In this document: positions 12,601 through 26,147 of the stretch, in pieces
Layout: each line of letters begins with the position of its first letter
How positions within the stretch are numbered: position 1 is the first letter of the stretch
NCBI GenBank assembly: GCA_964007475.1
Contig: CAXFZM010000176.1
Span: forward strand, 1 to 64,000
Reading direction: 5' to 3'
DNA: 64,000 nucleotides
Source of the DNA: Hybos culiciformis
Lineage: Eukaryota; Arthropoda; Insecta; Diptera; Hybotidae
Position numbers and translations under genes: made by a program
Notes under the pieces: generated by a model
Told to the model about the DNA's origin: nothing
The model's input: the letters and a program-made list of their open reading frames with translations, nothing else
Databases searched by the model: none

Positions 12601-15460
12601 AATCGGTTTTCTAGATCCGGAGAAATAAACGATAAGGTGAGCAAACCCCCTAACTTTAACACATAAAATGTTGACTTTGGGCTGGTTTTTTGTTCATTAC
12701 TCCGGCTCCAGACTTCGGCGGACCTCCTTTTTTGGCTTAAACTAAAGGTCTAGAAATTACGCTTCTTTCTGTGCAATTTTTATGAAAATCGGTTTTCTAG
12801 ATCCGGAGAAGTAAACGATAAGGTGAGCAAACCCCCTAACTTTAACACATAAAATGTTGACTTTGGGCTGGGTTTTTGTTCATTACTCCGGCTCTAGACC
12901 TCGGAGAACCTCCGTTTTTGGCTTAAATCAAAGGTCTAGAAATTACGCTTCTTTCTGTGCCATTTTTATGAAAATCGGTTTTCTAGATCCGGAGAAATAA
13001 ACGATAAGGTGAACAAACCCCCTAATTTTAACCCATAAAATGTTGACTTTGGGCTGGTTTTTTGTTCATTACTCCGGCTCCAGACCTCGGAGAACCTCCG
13101 TTTTTGGCTTAAATTAAAGGTCTAGAAATTACGCTTCTTTCTGTGCAATTTTTATGTAAATCGGTTTTCTAGATCCGGAGAAATAAACGATAAGGTGAGC
13201 AAACCCCCTAACTTTAACACATAAAATGTTGACTTTGGGCTGGTTTTTTGTTCATTACTCCGGCTCCAGACTTCGGCGGACCTCCGTTTTTGGCTTAAAT
13301 CAAAGGTCTAGAAATTACGCTTCTTTCTGTGCCATTTTTATGAAAATCGGTTTTCTAGATCCGGAGAAATAAACGATAAGGTGAGCAAACCCCCTAACTT
13401 TAACACATAAAATGTTGACTTTGGGCTGGTTTTTTGTTCATTACTCCGGCTCCAGACTTCGGCGGACCTCCGTTTTTGGCTTAAATGAAAGGTCTAGAAA
13501 TTACGCTTCTTTCTATGCAATTTTAATGAAAATCGGTTTTCTAGATCCGGAGAAATAAACGATAAGGTGAGCAAACCCCCTAACTTTAACACATAAAATG
13601 TTGACTTTGGGCTGGTTTTTTGTTCATTACTCCGGCTCCAGACTTCGGCGGACCTCCTTTTTTGGCTTAAACTAAAGGTCTAGAAATTACGCTTCTTTCT
13701 GTGCAATTTTTATGAAAATCGGTTTTCTAGATCCGGAGAAATAAACGATAAGGTGAGCAAACCCCCTAACTTTAACACATAAAATGTTGACTTTGGGCTG
13801 GTTTTTTGTTCATTACTCCGGCTCCAGACTTCGGCGGACCTCCGTTTTTGGCTTAAATCAAAGGTCTAGAAATTACGCTTCTTTCTGTGCCATTTTTATG
13901 AAAATCGGTTTTCTAGATCCGGAGAAATAAACGATAAGGTGAACAAACCCCCTAATTTTAACCCATAAAATGTTGACTTTGGGCTGGTTTTTTGTTCATT
14001 ACTCCGGCTCCAGACCTCGGAGAACCTCCGTTTTTGGCTTAAATTAAAGGTCTAGAAATTACGCTTCTTTCTGTGCAATTTTTATGTAAATCGGTTTTCT
14101 AGATCCGGAGAAATAAACGATAAGGTGAGCAAACCCCCTAACTTTAACACATAAAATGTTGACTTTGGGCTGGTTTTTTGTTCATTACTCGGGCTCCAGA
14201 CCTCGGAGAACTTCCGTTTTTGGCTTAAATTAAAGGTCTAGAAATTACGCTTCTTTCTGTGCAATTTTTATGAAAATCGGTTTTCTAGATCCGGAGAAAT
14301 AAACGATAAGGTGAGCAAACCCCCTAACTTTAACACATAAAATGTTGACTTTGGGCTGGTTTTTTGTTCATTACTCCGGCTCCAGACTTCGGCGGACCTC
14401 CGTTTTTGGCTTAAATCAAAGGTCTAGAAATTACGCTTCTTTCTGTGCAATTTTTATGAAAATCGGTTTTCTAGATCCGGAGAAATAAACGATAAGGTGA
14501 GCAAACCTCCTAACTTTAACACATAAAATGTTGACTTTGGGCTGGTTTTTTGTTCATTACTCCGGCTCCAGACTTCGGCGGACCTCCGTTTTTGGCTTAA
14601 ATTAAAGGTCTAGAAATTACGCTTCTTTCTGTGCAATTTTTATGAAAATCGGTTTTCTAGATCCGGAGAAATAAACGATAAGGTGAGCAAACCCCCTAAC
14701 TTTAACACATAAAATGTTGACTTTGGCTGGTTTTTTGTTCATTACTCCGGCTCTAGACCTCGGAGAACCTCCGTTTTTGGCTTAAATTAAAGGTCTAGAA
14801 ATTACGCTTCTTTCTGTGCAATTTTTATGAAAATCGGTTTTCTAGATCCGGAGAAATAAACGATAAGGTGAGCAAACCCCCTAACTTTAACACATAAAAT
14901 GTTGACTTTGGGCTGGTTTTTTGTTCATTACTCGGGCTCCAGACCTCGGAGAACCTTCGTTTTTGGCTTAAATTAAAGGTCTAGAAATTACGCTTCTTTC
15001 TATGCAATTTTAATGAAAATCGGTTTTCTAGATCCGGAGAAATAAACGATAAGGTGAGCAAACCCCCTAACTTTAACACATAAAATGTTGACTTTGGGCT
15101 GGTTTTTTGTTCATTACTCGGGCTCCAGACCTCGGAGAACCTTCGTTTTTGGCTTAAATTAAAGGTCTAGAAATTACGCTTCTTTCTGTGTAATTTTTAT
15201 GAAAATCGGTTTTCTAGATCCGGAGAAATAAACGATAAGGTGAGCAAACCCCCTAACTTTAACACATAAAATGTTGACTTTGGGCTGGTTTTTTGTTCAT
15301 TACTCCGGCTCTAGACCTCGGAGAAGCTCCGTTTTTGGCTTAAATTAAAGGTCTAGAAATTACGCTTCTTTCTGTGCAATTTTTATGAAAATCGGTTTTC
15401 TAGATCCGGAGAAATAAACGATAAGGTGAGCAAACCCCCTAACTTTAACACATAAAATGT

Positions 15461-15646
15461 TGACTTTGGGCTGGTTTTTTGTTCATTACTCCGGCTCCAG
15501 ACTTCGGCGGACCTCCGTTTTTGGCTTAAATCAAAGGTCTCGAAATTACGCTTCTTTCTGTGCAATTTTTATGAAAATCGGTTTTCTAGATCCGGAGAAA
15601 TAAACGATAAGGTGAACAAACCCCCTAATTTTAACCCATAAAATGT
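15461..15646 (+). repeat. V11 monomer with stop-removing A-to-C at 15541
   Basis: The first TCTAGA of this monomer reads TCTCGA. On the minus strand this turns a TAG stop, present in nearly every other monomer, into GAG and opens a 60-codon frame (15383-15565). The frame begins with TTG rather than ATG. The corresponding monomers at 3348 and 21176 keep the A. This is a private point mutation in satellite DNA and not a gene. Confidence 0.93.
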
Positions 15647-18572
15647 TGACTTTGGGCTGGTTTTTTGTTCATTACTCCGGCTCCAGACCTCGGAGAACCT
15701 CCGTTTTTGGCTTAAATTAAAGGTCTAGAAATTACGCTTCTTTCTGTGCAATTTTTATGTAAATCGGTTTTCTAGATCCGGAGAAATAAACGATAAGGTG
15801 AGCAAACCCCCTAACTTTAACACATAAAATGTTGACTTTGGGCTGGTTTTTTGTTCATTACTCGGGCTCCAGACCTCGGAGAACCTTCGTTTTTGGCTTA
15901 AATTAAAGGTCTAGAAATTACGCTTCTTTCTGTGCAATTTTAATGAAAATCGTTTTTCTAGATCCGGAGAAATAAACGATAAGGTGAGCAAACCCCCTAA
16001 CTTTAACACATAAAATGTTGACTTTGGACTGGTTTTTTGTTCATTACTCCGGCTCCAGACTTCGGCGGACCTCCGTTTTTGGCTTAAATTAAAGGTCTAG
16101 AAATTACGCTTCTTTCTGTGCAATTTTTATGAAAATCGGTTTTCTAGATCCGGAGAAGTAAACGATAAGGTGAGCAAACCCCTTAACTTTAACACATAAA
16201 ATGTTGACTTTGGGCTGGTTTTTTGTTCATTACTCCGGCTCTAGACCTCGGAGAACCTCCGTTTTTGGCTTAAATTAAAGGTCTAGAAATTACGCTTCTT
16301 TCTGTGCAATTTTTATGAAAATCGGTTTTCTAGATCCGGAGACATAAACGATAAGGTGAGCAAACCCCCTAACTTTAACACATAAAATGTTGACTTTGGG
16401 CTGGTTTTTTGTTCATTACTCCGGCTCCAGACCTCGGAGAACCTCCGTTTTTGGCTTAAATTAAAGGTCTAGAAATTACGCTTCTTTCTGTGCAATTTTT
16501 ATGAAAATCAGTTTTCTAGATCCGGAGAAATAAACGATAAGGTGAGCAAACCCCCTAACTTTAACACATAAAATGTTGACTTTGGGCTGGTTTTTTGTTT
16601 ATTACTCCGGCTCCAGACTTCGGCGGACCTCCGTTTTTGGCTTAAATGAAAGGTCTAGAAATTACGCTTCTTTCTATGCAATTTTAATGAAAATCGGTTT
16701 TCTAGATCCGGAGAAATAAACGATAAGGTGAGCAAACCCCCTAACTTTAACACATAAAATGTTGACTTTGGACTGGTTTTTTGTTCATTACTCCGGCTCT
16801 AGACCTCGGAGAACCTCCGTTTTTGGCTTAAATTAAAGGTTTAGAAATTACGCTTCTTTCTGTGCAATTTTTATGAAAATCGGTTTTCTAGATCCGGAGA
16901 AATAAACGATAAGGTGAGCAAACCCCCTAACTTTAACACATAAAATGTTGACTTTGGGCTGGTTTTTTGTTCATTACTCCGGCTCCAGACTTCGGCGGAC
17001 CTCCTTTTTTGGCTTAAACTAAAGGTCTAGAAATTACGCTTCTTTCTGTGCAATTTTTATGAAAATCGGTTTTCTAGATCCGGAGAAGTAAACGATAAGG
17101 TGAGCAAACCCCCTAACTTTAACACATAAAATGTTGACTTTGGGCTGGTTTTTTGTTCATTACTCCGGCTCTAGACCTCGGAGAACCTCCGTTTTTGGCT
17201 TAAATTAAAGGTCTAGAAATTACGCTTCTTTCTGTGCAATTTTTATGAAAATCGGTTTTCTAGATCCGGAGAAATAAACGATAAGGTGAGCAACCCCCTA
17301 ACTTTAACACATAAAATGTTGACTTTGGGCTGGTTTTTTGTTCATTACTCCGGCTCCAGACCTCGGAGAACCTCCGTTTTTGGCTTAAATTAAAGCTCTA
17401 GAAATTACGCTTCTTTCTGTGCAATTTTTATGTAAATCGGTTTTCTAGATCCGGAGAAATAAACGATAAGGTGAGCAAACCCCCTAACTTTAACACATAA
17501 AATGTTGACTTTGGGCTGGTTTTTTGTTCATTACGCGGGCTCCAGACCTCGGAGAACCTTCGTTTTATGAAAATCGGTTTTCTAGATCCGGAGAAATAAA
17601 CGATAAGGTGAGCAAACCCCCTAACTTTAACACATAAAATGTTGACTTTGGGCTGGTTTTTTGTTCATTACTCGGGCTCCAGACCTCGGAGAACCTTCGT
17701 TTTTGGCTTAAATTAAAGGTCTAGAAATTACGCTTCTTTCTGTGCAATTTTTATGAAAATCGGTTTTCTAGATCCGGAGAAATAAACGATAAGGTGAGCA
17801 AACCCCCTAACTTTAACACATAAAATGTTGACTTTGGGCTGGTTTTTTGTTCATTACTCCGGCTCTAGACCTCGGAGAACCTCCGTTTTTGGCTTAAATT
17901 AAAGGTCTAGAAATTACGCTTCTTTCTGTGCAATTTTTATGAAAATCGGTTTTCTAGATCCGGAGAAATAAACGATAAGGTGAGCAAACCCCCTAACTTT
18001 AACACATAAAATGTTGACTTTGGGCTGGTTTTTTGTTCATTACTCGGGCTCCAGACCTCGGAGAACCTTCGTTTTTGGCTTAAATTAAAGGTCTAGAAAT
18101 TACGCTTCTTTCTATGCAATTTTAATGAAAATCGGTTTTCTAGATCCGGAGAAATAAACGATAAGGTGAGCAAACCCCCTAACTTTAACACATAAAATGT
18201 TGACTTTGGGCTGGTTTTTTGTTCATTACTCCGGCTCTAGACCTCGGAGAACCTCCGTTTTTGGCTTAAATTAAAGGTCTAGAAATTACGCTTCTTTCTG
18301 TGCAATTTTTATGAAAATCGGTTTTCTAGATCCGGAGAAATAAACGATAAGGTGAGCAAACCCCCTAACTTTAACACATAAAATGTTGACTTTGGGCTGG
18401 TTTTTTGTTCATTACTCGGGCTCCAGACCTCGGAGAACCTTCGTTTTTGGCTTAAATTAAAGGTCTAGAAATTACGCTTCTTTCTGTGCAATTTTTATGA
18501 AAATCGGTTTTCTAGATCCGGAGAAATAAACGATAAGGTGAGCAAACCCCCTAACTTTAACACATAAAATGT

Positions 18573-18758
18573 TGACTTTGGGCTGGTTTTTTGTTCATTA
18601 CTCCGGCTCTAGACCTCGGAGAACCTCCGTTTTTGGCTTAAATTAAAGGTCTAGAAATTACGCTTCTTTCTGTGCAATTTTTATGAAAATCGGTTTTCTA
18701 GATCCGGAGAAATAAACGATAAGGTGAACAAACCCCCTAATTTTAACCCATAAAATGT
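18573..18758 (+). repeat. Recombinant monomer V9/V11 closing the 31-mer
   Basis: The front carries T38, TT at 71-72 and CAA at 103-105 (V9). The tail carries A156, T169 and C176 (V11). The exchange is between 104 and 156. Upstream context matches what precedes the V9 at 6460, and downstream context matches what follows the chimera at 745. That is the expected product of one unequal crossover between two HOR copies. Confidence 0.87.
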
Positions 18759-21700
18759 TGACTTTGGGCTGGTTTTTTGTTCATTACTCCGGCTCCAGAC
18801 CTCGGAGAACCTCCGTTTTTGGCTTAAATTAAAGGTCTAGAAATTACGCTTCTTTCTGTGCAATTTTTATGTAAATCGGTTTTCTAGATCCGGAGAAATA
18901 AACGATAAGGTGAGCAAACCCCCTAACTTTAACACATAAAATGTTGACTTTGGGCTGGTTTTTTGTTCATTACTCCGGCTCCAGACTTCGGCGGACCTCC
19001 GTTTTTGGCTTAAATCAAAGGTCTAGAAATTACGCTTCTTTCTGTGCCATTTTTATGAAAATCGGTTTTCTAGATCCGGAGAAATAAACGATAAGGTGAG
19101 CAAACCCCCTAACTTTAACACATAAAATGTTGACTTTGGGCTGGTTTTTTGTTCATTACTCCGGCTCCAGACTTCGGCGGACCTCCGTTTTTGGCTTAAA
19201 TGAAAGGTCTAGAAATTACGCTTCTTTCTATGCAATTTTAATGAAAATCGGTTTTCTAGATCCGGAGAAATAAACGATAAGGTGAGCAAACCCCCTAACT
19301 TTAACACATAAAATGTTGACTTTGGGCTGGTTTTTTGTTCATTACTCCGGCTCCAGACTTCGGCGGACCTCCTTTTTTGGCTTAAACTAAAGGTCTAGAA
19401 ATTACGCTTCTTTCTGTGCAATTTTTATGAAAATCGGTTTTCTAGATCCGGAGAAATAAACGATAAGGTGAGCAAACCCCCTAACTTTAACACATAAAAT
19501 GTTGACTTTGGGCTGGTTTTTTGTTCATTACTCCGGCTCCAGACTTCGGCGGACCTCCGTTTTTGGCTTAAATCAAAGGTCTAGAAATTACGCTTCTTTC
19601 TGTGCCATTTTTATGAAAATCGGTTTTCTAGATCCGGAGAAATAAACGATAAGGTGAACAAACCCCCTAATTTTAACCCATAAAATGTTGACTTTGGGCT
19701 GGTTTTTTGTTCATTACTCCGGCTCCAGACCTCGGAGAACCTCCGTTTTTGGCTTAAATTAAAGGTCTAGAAATTACGCTTCTTTCTGTGCAATTTTTAT
19801 GTAAATCGGTTTTCTAGATCCGGAGAAATAAACGATAAGGTGAGCAAACCCCCTAACTTTAACACATAAAATGTTGACTTTGGGCTGGTTTTTTGTTCAT
19901 TACTCGGGCTCCAGACCTCGGAGAACTTCCGTTTTTGGCTTAAATTAAAGGTCTAGAAATTACGCTTCTTTCTGTGCAATTTTTATGAAAATCGGTTTTC
20001 TAGATCCGGAGAAATAAACGATAAGGTGAGCAAACCCCCTAACTTTAACACATAAAATGTTGACTTTGGGCTGGTTTTTTGTTCATTACTCCGGCTCCAG
20101 ACTTCGGCGGACCTCCGTTTTTGGCTTAAATCAAAGGTCTAGAAATTACGCTTCTTTCTGTGCAATTTTTATGAAAATCGGTTTTCTAGATCCGGAGAAA
20201 TAAACGATAAGGTGAGCAAACCTCCTAACTTTAACACATAAAATGTTGACTTTGGGCTGGTTTTTTGTTCATTACTCCGGCTCCAGACTTCGGCGGACCT
20301 CCGTTTTTGGCTTAAATTAAAGGTCTAGAAATTACGCTTCTTTCTGTGCAATTTTTATGAAAATCGGTTTTCTAGATCCGGAGAAATAAACGATAAGGTG
20401 AGCAAACCCCCTAACTTTAACACATAAAATGTTGACTTTGGCTGGTTTTTTGTTCATTACTCCGGCTCTAGACCTCGGAGAACCTCCGTTTTTGGCTTAA
20501 ATTAAAGGTCTAGAAATTACGCTTCTTTCTGTGCAATTTTTATGAAAATCGGTTTTCTAGATCCGGAGAAATAAACGATAAGGTGAGCAAACCCCCTAAC
20601 TTTAACACATAAAATGTTGACTTTGGGCTGGTTTTTTGTTCATTACTCGGGCTCCAGACCTCGGAGAACCTTCGTTTTTGGCTTAAATTAAAGGTCTAGA
20701 AATTACGCTTCTTTCTATGCAATTTTAATGAAAATCGGTTTTCTAGATCCGGAGAAATAAACGATAAGGTGAGCAAACCCCCTAACTTTAACACATAAAA
20801 TGTTGACTTTGGGCTGGTTTTTTGTTCATTACTCGGGCTCCAGACCTCGGAGAACCTTCGTTTTTGGCTTAAATTAAAGGTCTAGAAATTACGCTTCTTT
20901 CTGTGTAATTTTTATGAAAATCGGTTTTCTAGATCCGGAGAAATAAACGATAAGGTGAGCAAACCCCCTAACTTTAACACATAAAATGTTGACTTTGGGC
21001 TGGTTTTTTGTTCATTACTCCGGCTCTAGACCTCGGAGAAGCTCCGTTTTTGGCTTAAATTAAAGGTCTAGAAATTACGCTTCTTTCTGTGCAATTTTTA
21101 TGAAAATCGGTTTTCTAGATCCGGAGAAATAAACGATAAGGTGAGCAAACCCCCTAACTTTAACACATAAAATGTTGACTTTGGGCTGGTTTTTTGTTCA
21201 TTACTCCGGCTCCAGACTTCGGCGGACCTCCGTTTTTGGCTTAAATCAAAGGTCTAGAAATTACGCTTCTTTCTGTGCAATTTTTATGAAAATCGGTTTT
21301 CTAGATCCGGAGAAATAAACGATAAGGTGAACAAACCCCCTAATTTTAACCCATAAAATGTTGACTTTGGGCTGGTTTTTTGTTCATTACTCCGGCTCCA
21401 GACCTCGGAGAACCTCCGTTTTTGGCTTAAATTAAAGGTCTAGAAATTACGCTTCTTTCTGTGCAATTTTTATGTAAATCGGTTTTCTAGATCCGGAGAA
21501 ATAAACGATAAGGTGAGCAAACCCCCTAACTTTAACACATAAAATGTTGACTTTGGGCTGGTTTTTTGTTCATTACTCGGGCTCCAGACCTCGGAGAACC
21601 TTCGTTTTTGGCTTAAATTAAAGGTCTAGAAATTACGCTTCTTTCTGTGCAATTTTAATGAAAATCGTTTTTCTAGATCCGGAGAAATAAACGATAAGGT

Positions 21701-24700
21701 GAGCAAACCCCCTAACTTTAACACATAAAATGTTGACTTTGGACTGGTTTTTTGTTCATTACTCCGGCTCCAGACTTCGGCGGACCTCCGTTTTTGGCTT
21801 AAATTAAAGGTCTAGAAATTACGCTTCTTTCTGTGCAATTTTTATGAAAATCGGTTTTCTAGATCCGGAGAAGTAAACGATAAGGTGAGCAAACCCCTTA
21901 ACTTTAACACATAAAATGTTGACTTTGGGCTGGTTTTTTGTTCATTACTCCGGCTCTAGACCTCGGAGAACCTCCGTTTTTGGCTTAAATTAAAGGTCTA
22001 GAAATTACGCTTCTTTCTGTGCAATTTTTATGAAAATCGGTTTTCTAGATCCGGAGACATAAACGATAAGGTGAGCAAACCCCCTAACTTTAACACATAA
22101 AATGTTGACTTTGGGCTGGTTTTTTGTTCATTACTCCGGCTCCAGACCTCGGAGAACCTCCGTTTTTGGCTTAAATTAAAGGTCTAGAAATTACGCTTCT
22201 TTCTGTGCAATTTTTATGAAAATCAGTTTTCTAGATCCGGAGAAATAAACGATAAGGTGAGCAAACCCCCTAACTTTAACACATAAAATGTTGACTTTGG
22301 GCTGGTTTTTTGTTTATTACTCCGGCTCCAGACTTCGGCGGACCTCCGTTTTTGGCTTAAATGAAAGGTCTAGAAATTACGCTTCTTTCTATGCAATTTT
22401 AATGAAAATCGGTTTTCTAGATCCGGAGAAATAAACGATAAGGTGAGCAAACCCCCTAACTTTAACACATACAATGTTGACTTTGGACTGGTTTTTTGTT
22501 CATTACTCCGGCTCTAGACCTCGGAGAACCTCCGTTTTTGGCTTAAATTAAAGGTTTAGAAATTACGCTTCTTTCTGTGCAATTTTTATGAAAATCGGTT
22601 TTCTAGATCCGGAGAAATAAACGATAAGGTGAGCAAACCCCCTAACTTTAACACATAAAATGTTGACTTTGGGCTGGTTTTTTGTTCATTACTCCGGCTC
22701 CAGACTTCGGCGGACCTCCTTTTTTGGCTTAAACTAAAGGTCTAGAAATTACGCTTCTTTCTGTGCAATTTTTATGAAAATCGGTTTTCTAGATCCGGAG
22801 AAGTAAACGATAAGGTGAGCAAACCCCCTAACTTTAACACATAAAATGTTGACTTTGGGCTGGTTTTTTGTTCATTACTCCGGCTCTAGACCTCGGAGAA
22901 CCTCCGTTTTTGGCTTAAATTAAAGGTCTAGAAATTACGCTTCTTTCTGTGCAATTTTTATGAAAATCGGTTTTCTAGATCCGGAGAAATAAACGATAAG
23001 GTGAGCAACCCCCTAACTTTAACACATAAAATGTTGACTTTGGGCTGGTTTTTTGTTCATTACTCCGGCTCCAGACCTCGGAGAACCTCCGTTTTTGGCT
23101 TAAATTAAAGCTCTAGAAATTACGCTTCTTTCTGTGCAATTTTTATGTAAATCGGTTTTCTAGATCCGGAGAAATAAACGATAAGGTGAGCAAACCCCCT
23201 AACTTTAACACATAAAATGTTGACTTTGGGCTGGTTTTTTGTTCATTACGCGGGCTCCAGACCTCGGAGAACCTTCGTTTTATGAAAATCGGTTTTCTAG
23301 ATCCGGAGAAATAAACGATAAGGTGAGCAAACCCCCTAACTTTAACACATAAAATGTTGACTTTGGGCTGGTTTTTTGTTCATTACTCGGGCTCCAGACC
23401 TCGGAGAACCTTCGTTTTTGGCTTAAATTAAAGGTCTAGAAATTACGCTTCTTTCTGTGCAATTTTTATGAAAATCGGTTTTCTAGATCCGGAGAAATAA
23501 ACGATAAGGTGAGCAAACCCCCTAACTTTAACACATAAAATGTTGACTTTGGGCTGGTTTTTTGTTCATTACTCCGGCTCTAGACCTCGGAGAACCTCCG
23601 TTTTTGGCTTAAATTAAAGGTCTAGAAATTACGCTTCTTTCTGTGCAATTTTTATGAAAATCGGTTTTCTAGATCCGGAGAAATAAACGATAAGGTGAGC
23701 AAACCCCCTAACTTTAACACATAAAATGTTGACTTTGGGCTGGTTTTTTGTTCATTACTCGGGCTCCAGACCTCGGAGAACCTTCGTTTTTGGCTTAAAT
23801 TAAAGGTCTAGAAATTACGCTTCTTTCTATGCAATTTTAATGAAAATCGGTTTTCTAGATCCGGAGAAATAAACGATAAGGTGAGCAAACCCCCTAACTT
23901 TAACACATAAAATGTTGACTTTGGGCTGGTTTTTTGTTCATTACTCCGGCTCTAGACCTCGGAGAACCTCCGTTTTTGGCTTAAATTAAAGGTCTAGAAA
24001 TTACGCTTCTTTCTGTGCAATTTTTATGAAAATCGGTTTTCTAGATCCGGAGAAATAAACGATAAGGTGAGCAAACCCCCTAACTTTAACACATAAAATG
24101 TTGACTTTGGGCTGGTTTTTTGTTCATTACTCGGGCTCCAGACCTCGGAGAACCTTCGTTTTTGGCTTAAATTAAAGGTCTAGAAATTACGCTTCTTTCT
24201 GTGCAATTTTTATGAAAATCGGTTTTCTAGATCCGGAGAAATAAACGATAAGGTGAGCAAACCCCCTAACTTTAACACATAAAATGTTGACTTTGGGCTG
24301 GTTTTTTGTTCATTACTCCGGCTCTAGACCTCGGAGAACCTCCGTTTTTGGCTTAAATTAAAGGTCTAGAAATTACGCTTCTTTCTGTGCAATTTTTATG
24401 AAAATCGGTTTTCTAGATCCGGAGAAATAAACGATAAGGTGAGCAAACCCCCTAACTTTAACACATAAAATGTTGACTTTGGGCTGGTTTTTTGTTCATT
24501 ACTCCGGCTCTAGACCTCGGAGAACCTCCGTTTTTGGCTTAAATTAAAGGTCTAGAAATTACGCTTATTTCTGTGCAATTTTTATGAAAATCGGTTTTCT
24601 AGATCCGGAGAAATAAACGATAAGGTGAGCAAACCCCCTAACTTTAACACATAAAATGTTGACTTTGGGCTGGTTTTTTGTTCATTACTCGGGCTCCAGA

Positions 24701-26147
24701 CCTCGGAGAACCTTCGTTTTTGGCTTAAATTAAAGGTCTAGAAATTACGCTTCTTTCTATGCAATTTTAATGAAAATCGGTTTTCTAGATCCGGAGAAAT
24801 AAACGATAAGGTGAGCAAACCCCCTAACTTTAACACATAAAATGTTGACTTTGGGCTGGTTTTTTGTTCATTACTCCGGCTCTAGACCTCGGAGAACCTC
24901 CGTTTTTGGCTTAAATTAAAGGTCTAGAAATTACGCTTCTTTCTGTGCAATTTTTATGAAAATCGGTTTTCTAGATCCGGAGAAATAAACGATAAGGTGA
25001 GCAAACCCCCTAACTTTAACACATAAAATGTTGACTTTGGGCTGGTTTTTTGTTCATTACTCGGGCTCCAGACCTCGGAGAACCTTCGTTTTTGGCTTAA
25101 ATTAAAGGTCTAGAAATTACGCTTCTTTCTGTGCAATTTTTATGAAAATCGGTTTTCTAGATCCGGAGAAATAAACGATAAGGTGAGCAAACCCCCTAAC
25201 TTTAACACATAAAATGTTGACTTTGGGCTGGTTTTTTGTTCATTACTCCGGCTCTAGACCTCGGAGAACCTCCGTTTTTGGCTTAAATTAAAGGTCTAGA
25301 AATTACGCTTCTTTCTGTGCAATTTTTATGAAAATCGGTTTTCTAGATCCGGAGAAATAAACGATAAGGTGAGCAAACTCCCTAACTTTAACACATAAAA
25401 TGTTGACTTTGGGCTGGTTTTTTGTTCATTACTCCGGCTCCAGACTTCGGCGGACCTCCGTTTTTGGCTTAAATCAAAGGTCTAGAAATTACGCTTCTTT
25501 CTGTGCCATTTTTATGAAAATCGGTTTTCTAGATCCGGAGAAATAAACGATAAGGTGAACAAACCCCCTAATTTTAACCCATAAAATGTTGACTTTGGGC
25601 TGGTTTTTTGTTCATTACTCCGGCTCCAGACCTCGGAGAACCTCCGTTTTTGGCTTAAATTAAAGGTCTAGAAATTACGCTTCTTTCTGTGCAATTTTTA
25701 TGTAAATCGGTTTTCTAGATCCGGAGAAATAAACGATAAGGTGAGCAAACCCCCTAACTTTAACACATAAAATGTTGACTTTGGGCTGGTTTTTTGTTCA
25801 TTACTCGGGCTCCAGACCTCGGAGAACTTCCGTTTTTGGCTTAAATTAAAGGTCTAGAAATTACGCTTCTTTCTGTGCAATTTTTATGAAAATCGGTTTT
25901 CTAGATCCGGAGAAATAAACGATAAGGTGAGCAAACCCCCTAACTTTAACACATAAAATGTTGACTTTGGGCTGGTTTTTTGTTCATTACTCCGGCTCCA
26001 GACTTCGGCGGACCTCCGTTTTTGGCTTAAATCAAAGGTCTAGAAATTACGCTTCTTTCTGTGCAATTTTTATGTAAATCGGTTTTCTAGATCCGGAGAA
26101 ATAAACGATAAGGTGAGCAAACCTCCTAACTTTAACACATAAAATGT
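18759..26147 (+). repeat. HOR block 4 (40 monomers)
   Basis: Order is V12-11t-2-4-11-12-13-14-15-16-10-17-18-11-12-19-20-21-1-2-3-4-5-6-7-8-9-10-9-8-9-9a-10-9-8-9b-11-12-13-14. It is collinear with 931-7575 at an offset of 17828. At 25404 it continues into V11 where block 1 continues into the V4/V12 chimera, so this block probably keeps the more original order. The V14 at 25962 also carries T114, shared only with 30190. Confidence 0.92.

Larger units (their letters stand above)
12114..18758 (+). repeat. HOR block 3, copy of block 1 at offset 12113
   Basis: The order from 12114 to 18572 is the same as from 1 to 6459, monomer for monomer (35 monomers), and all starts differ by exactly 12113. 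The only base difference I noticed is C at 15541 against A at 3428, though I did not align every base. Similarity ends inside the monomer at 18573, which switches from V9 to V11 sequence between positions 104 and 156. Confidence 0.93.
13044..24473 (+). repeat. Tandem pair of the 31-monomer HOR (5715 bp period)
   Basis: The unit V12-11t-2-4-11-12-13-14-15-16-10-17-18-11-12-19-20-21-1-2-3-4-5-6-7-8-9-10-9-8-9 starts at 13044 and again at 18759. The final monomer of the first copy (18573) is the V9/V11 recombinant that closes the unit. The length is 31 x 186 less one 49-bp and two 1-bp deletions, which is 5715. A third copy starts at 931, out of tandem. A private change in the right copy is C at 22472. 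Confidence 0.92.

Noticed and set aside
15383..15565. Minus-strand 60-codon open reading frame
   Set aside because: It starts at TTG, lies wholly in satellite monomers and exists only through one private substitution. There is no protein family resemblance and no gene context.
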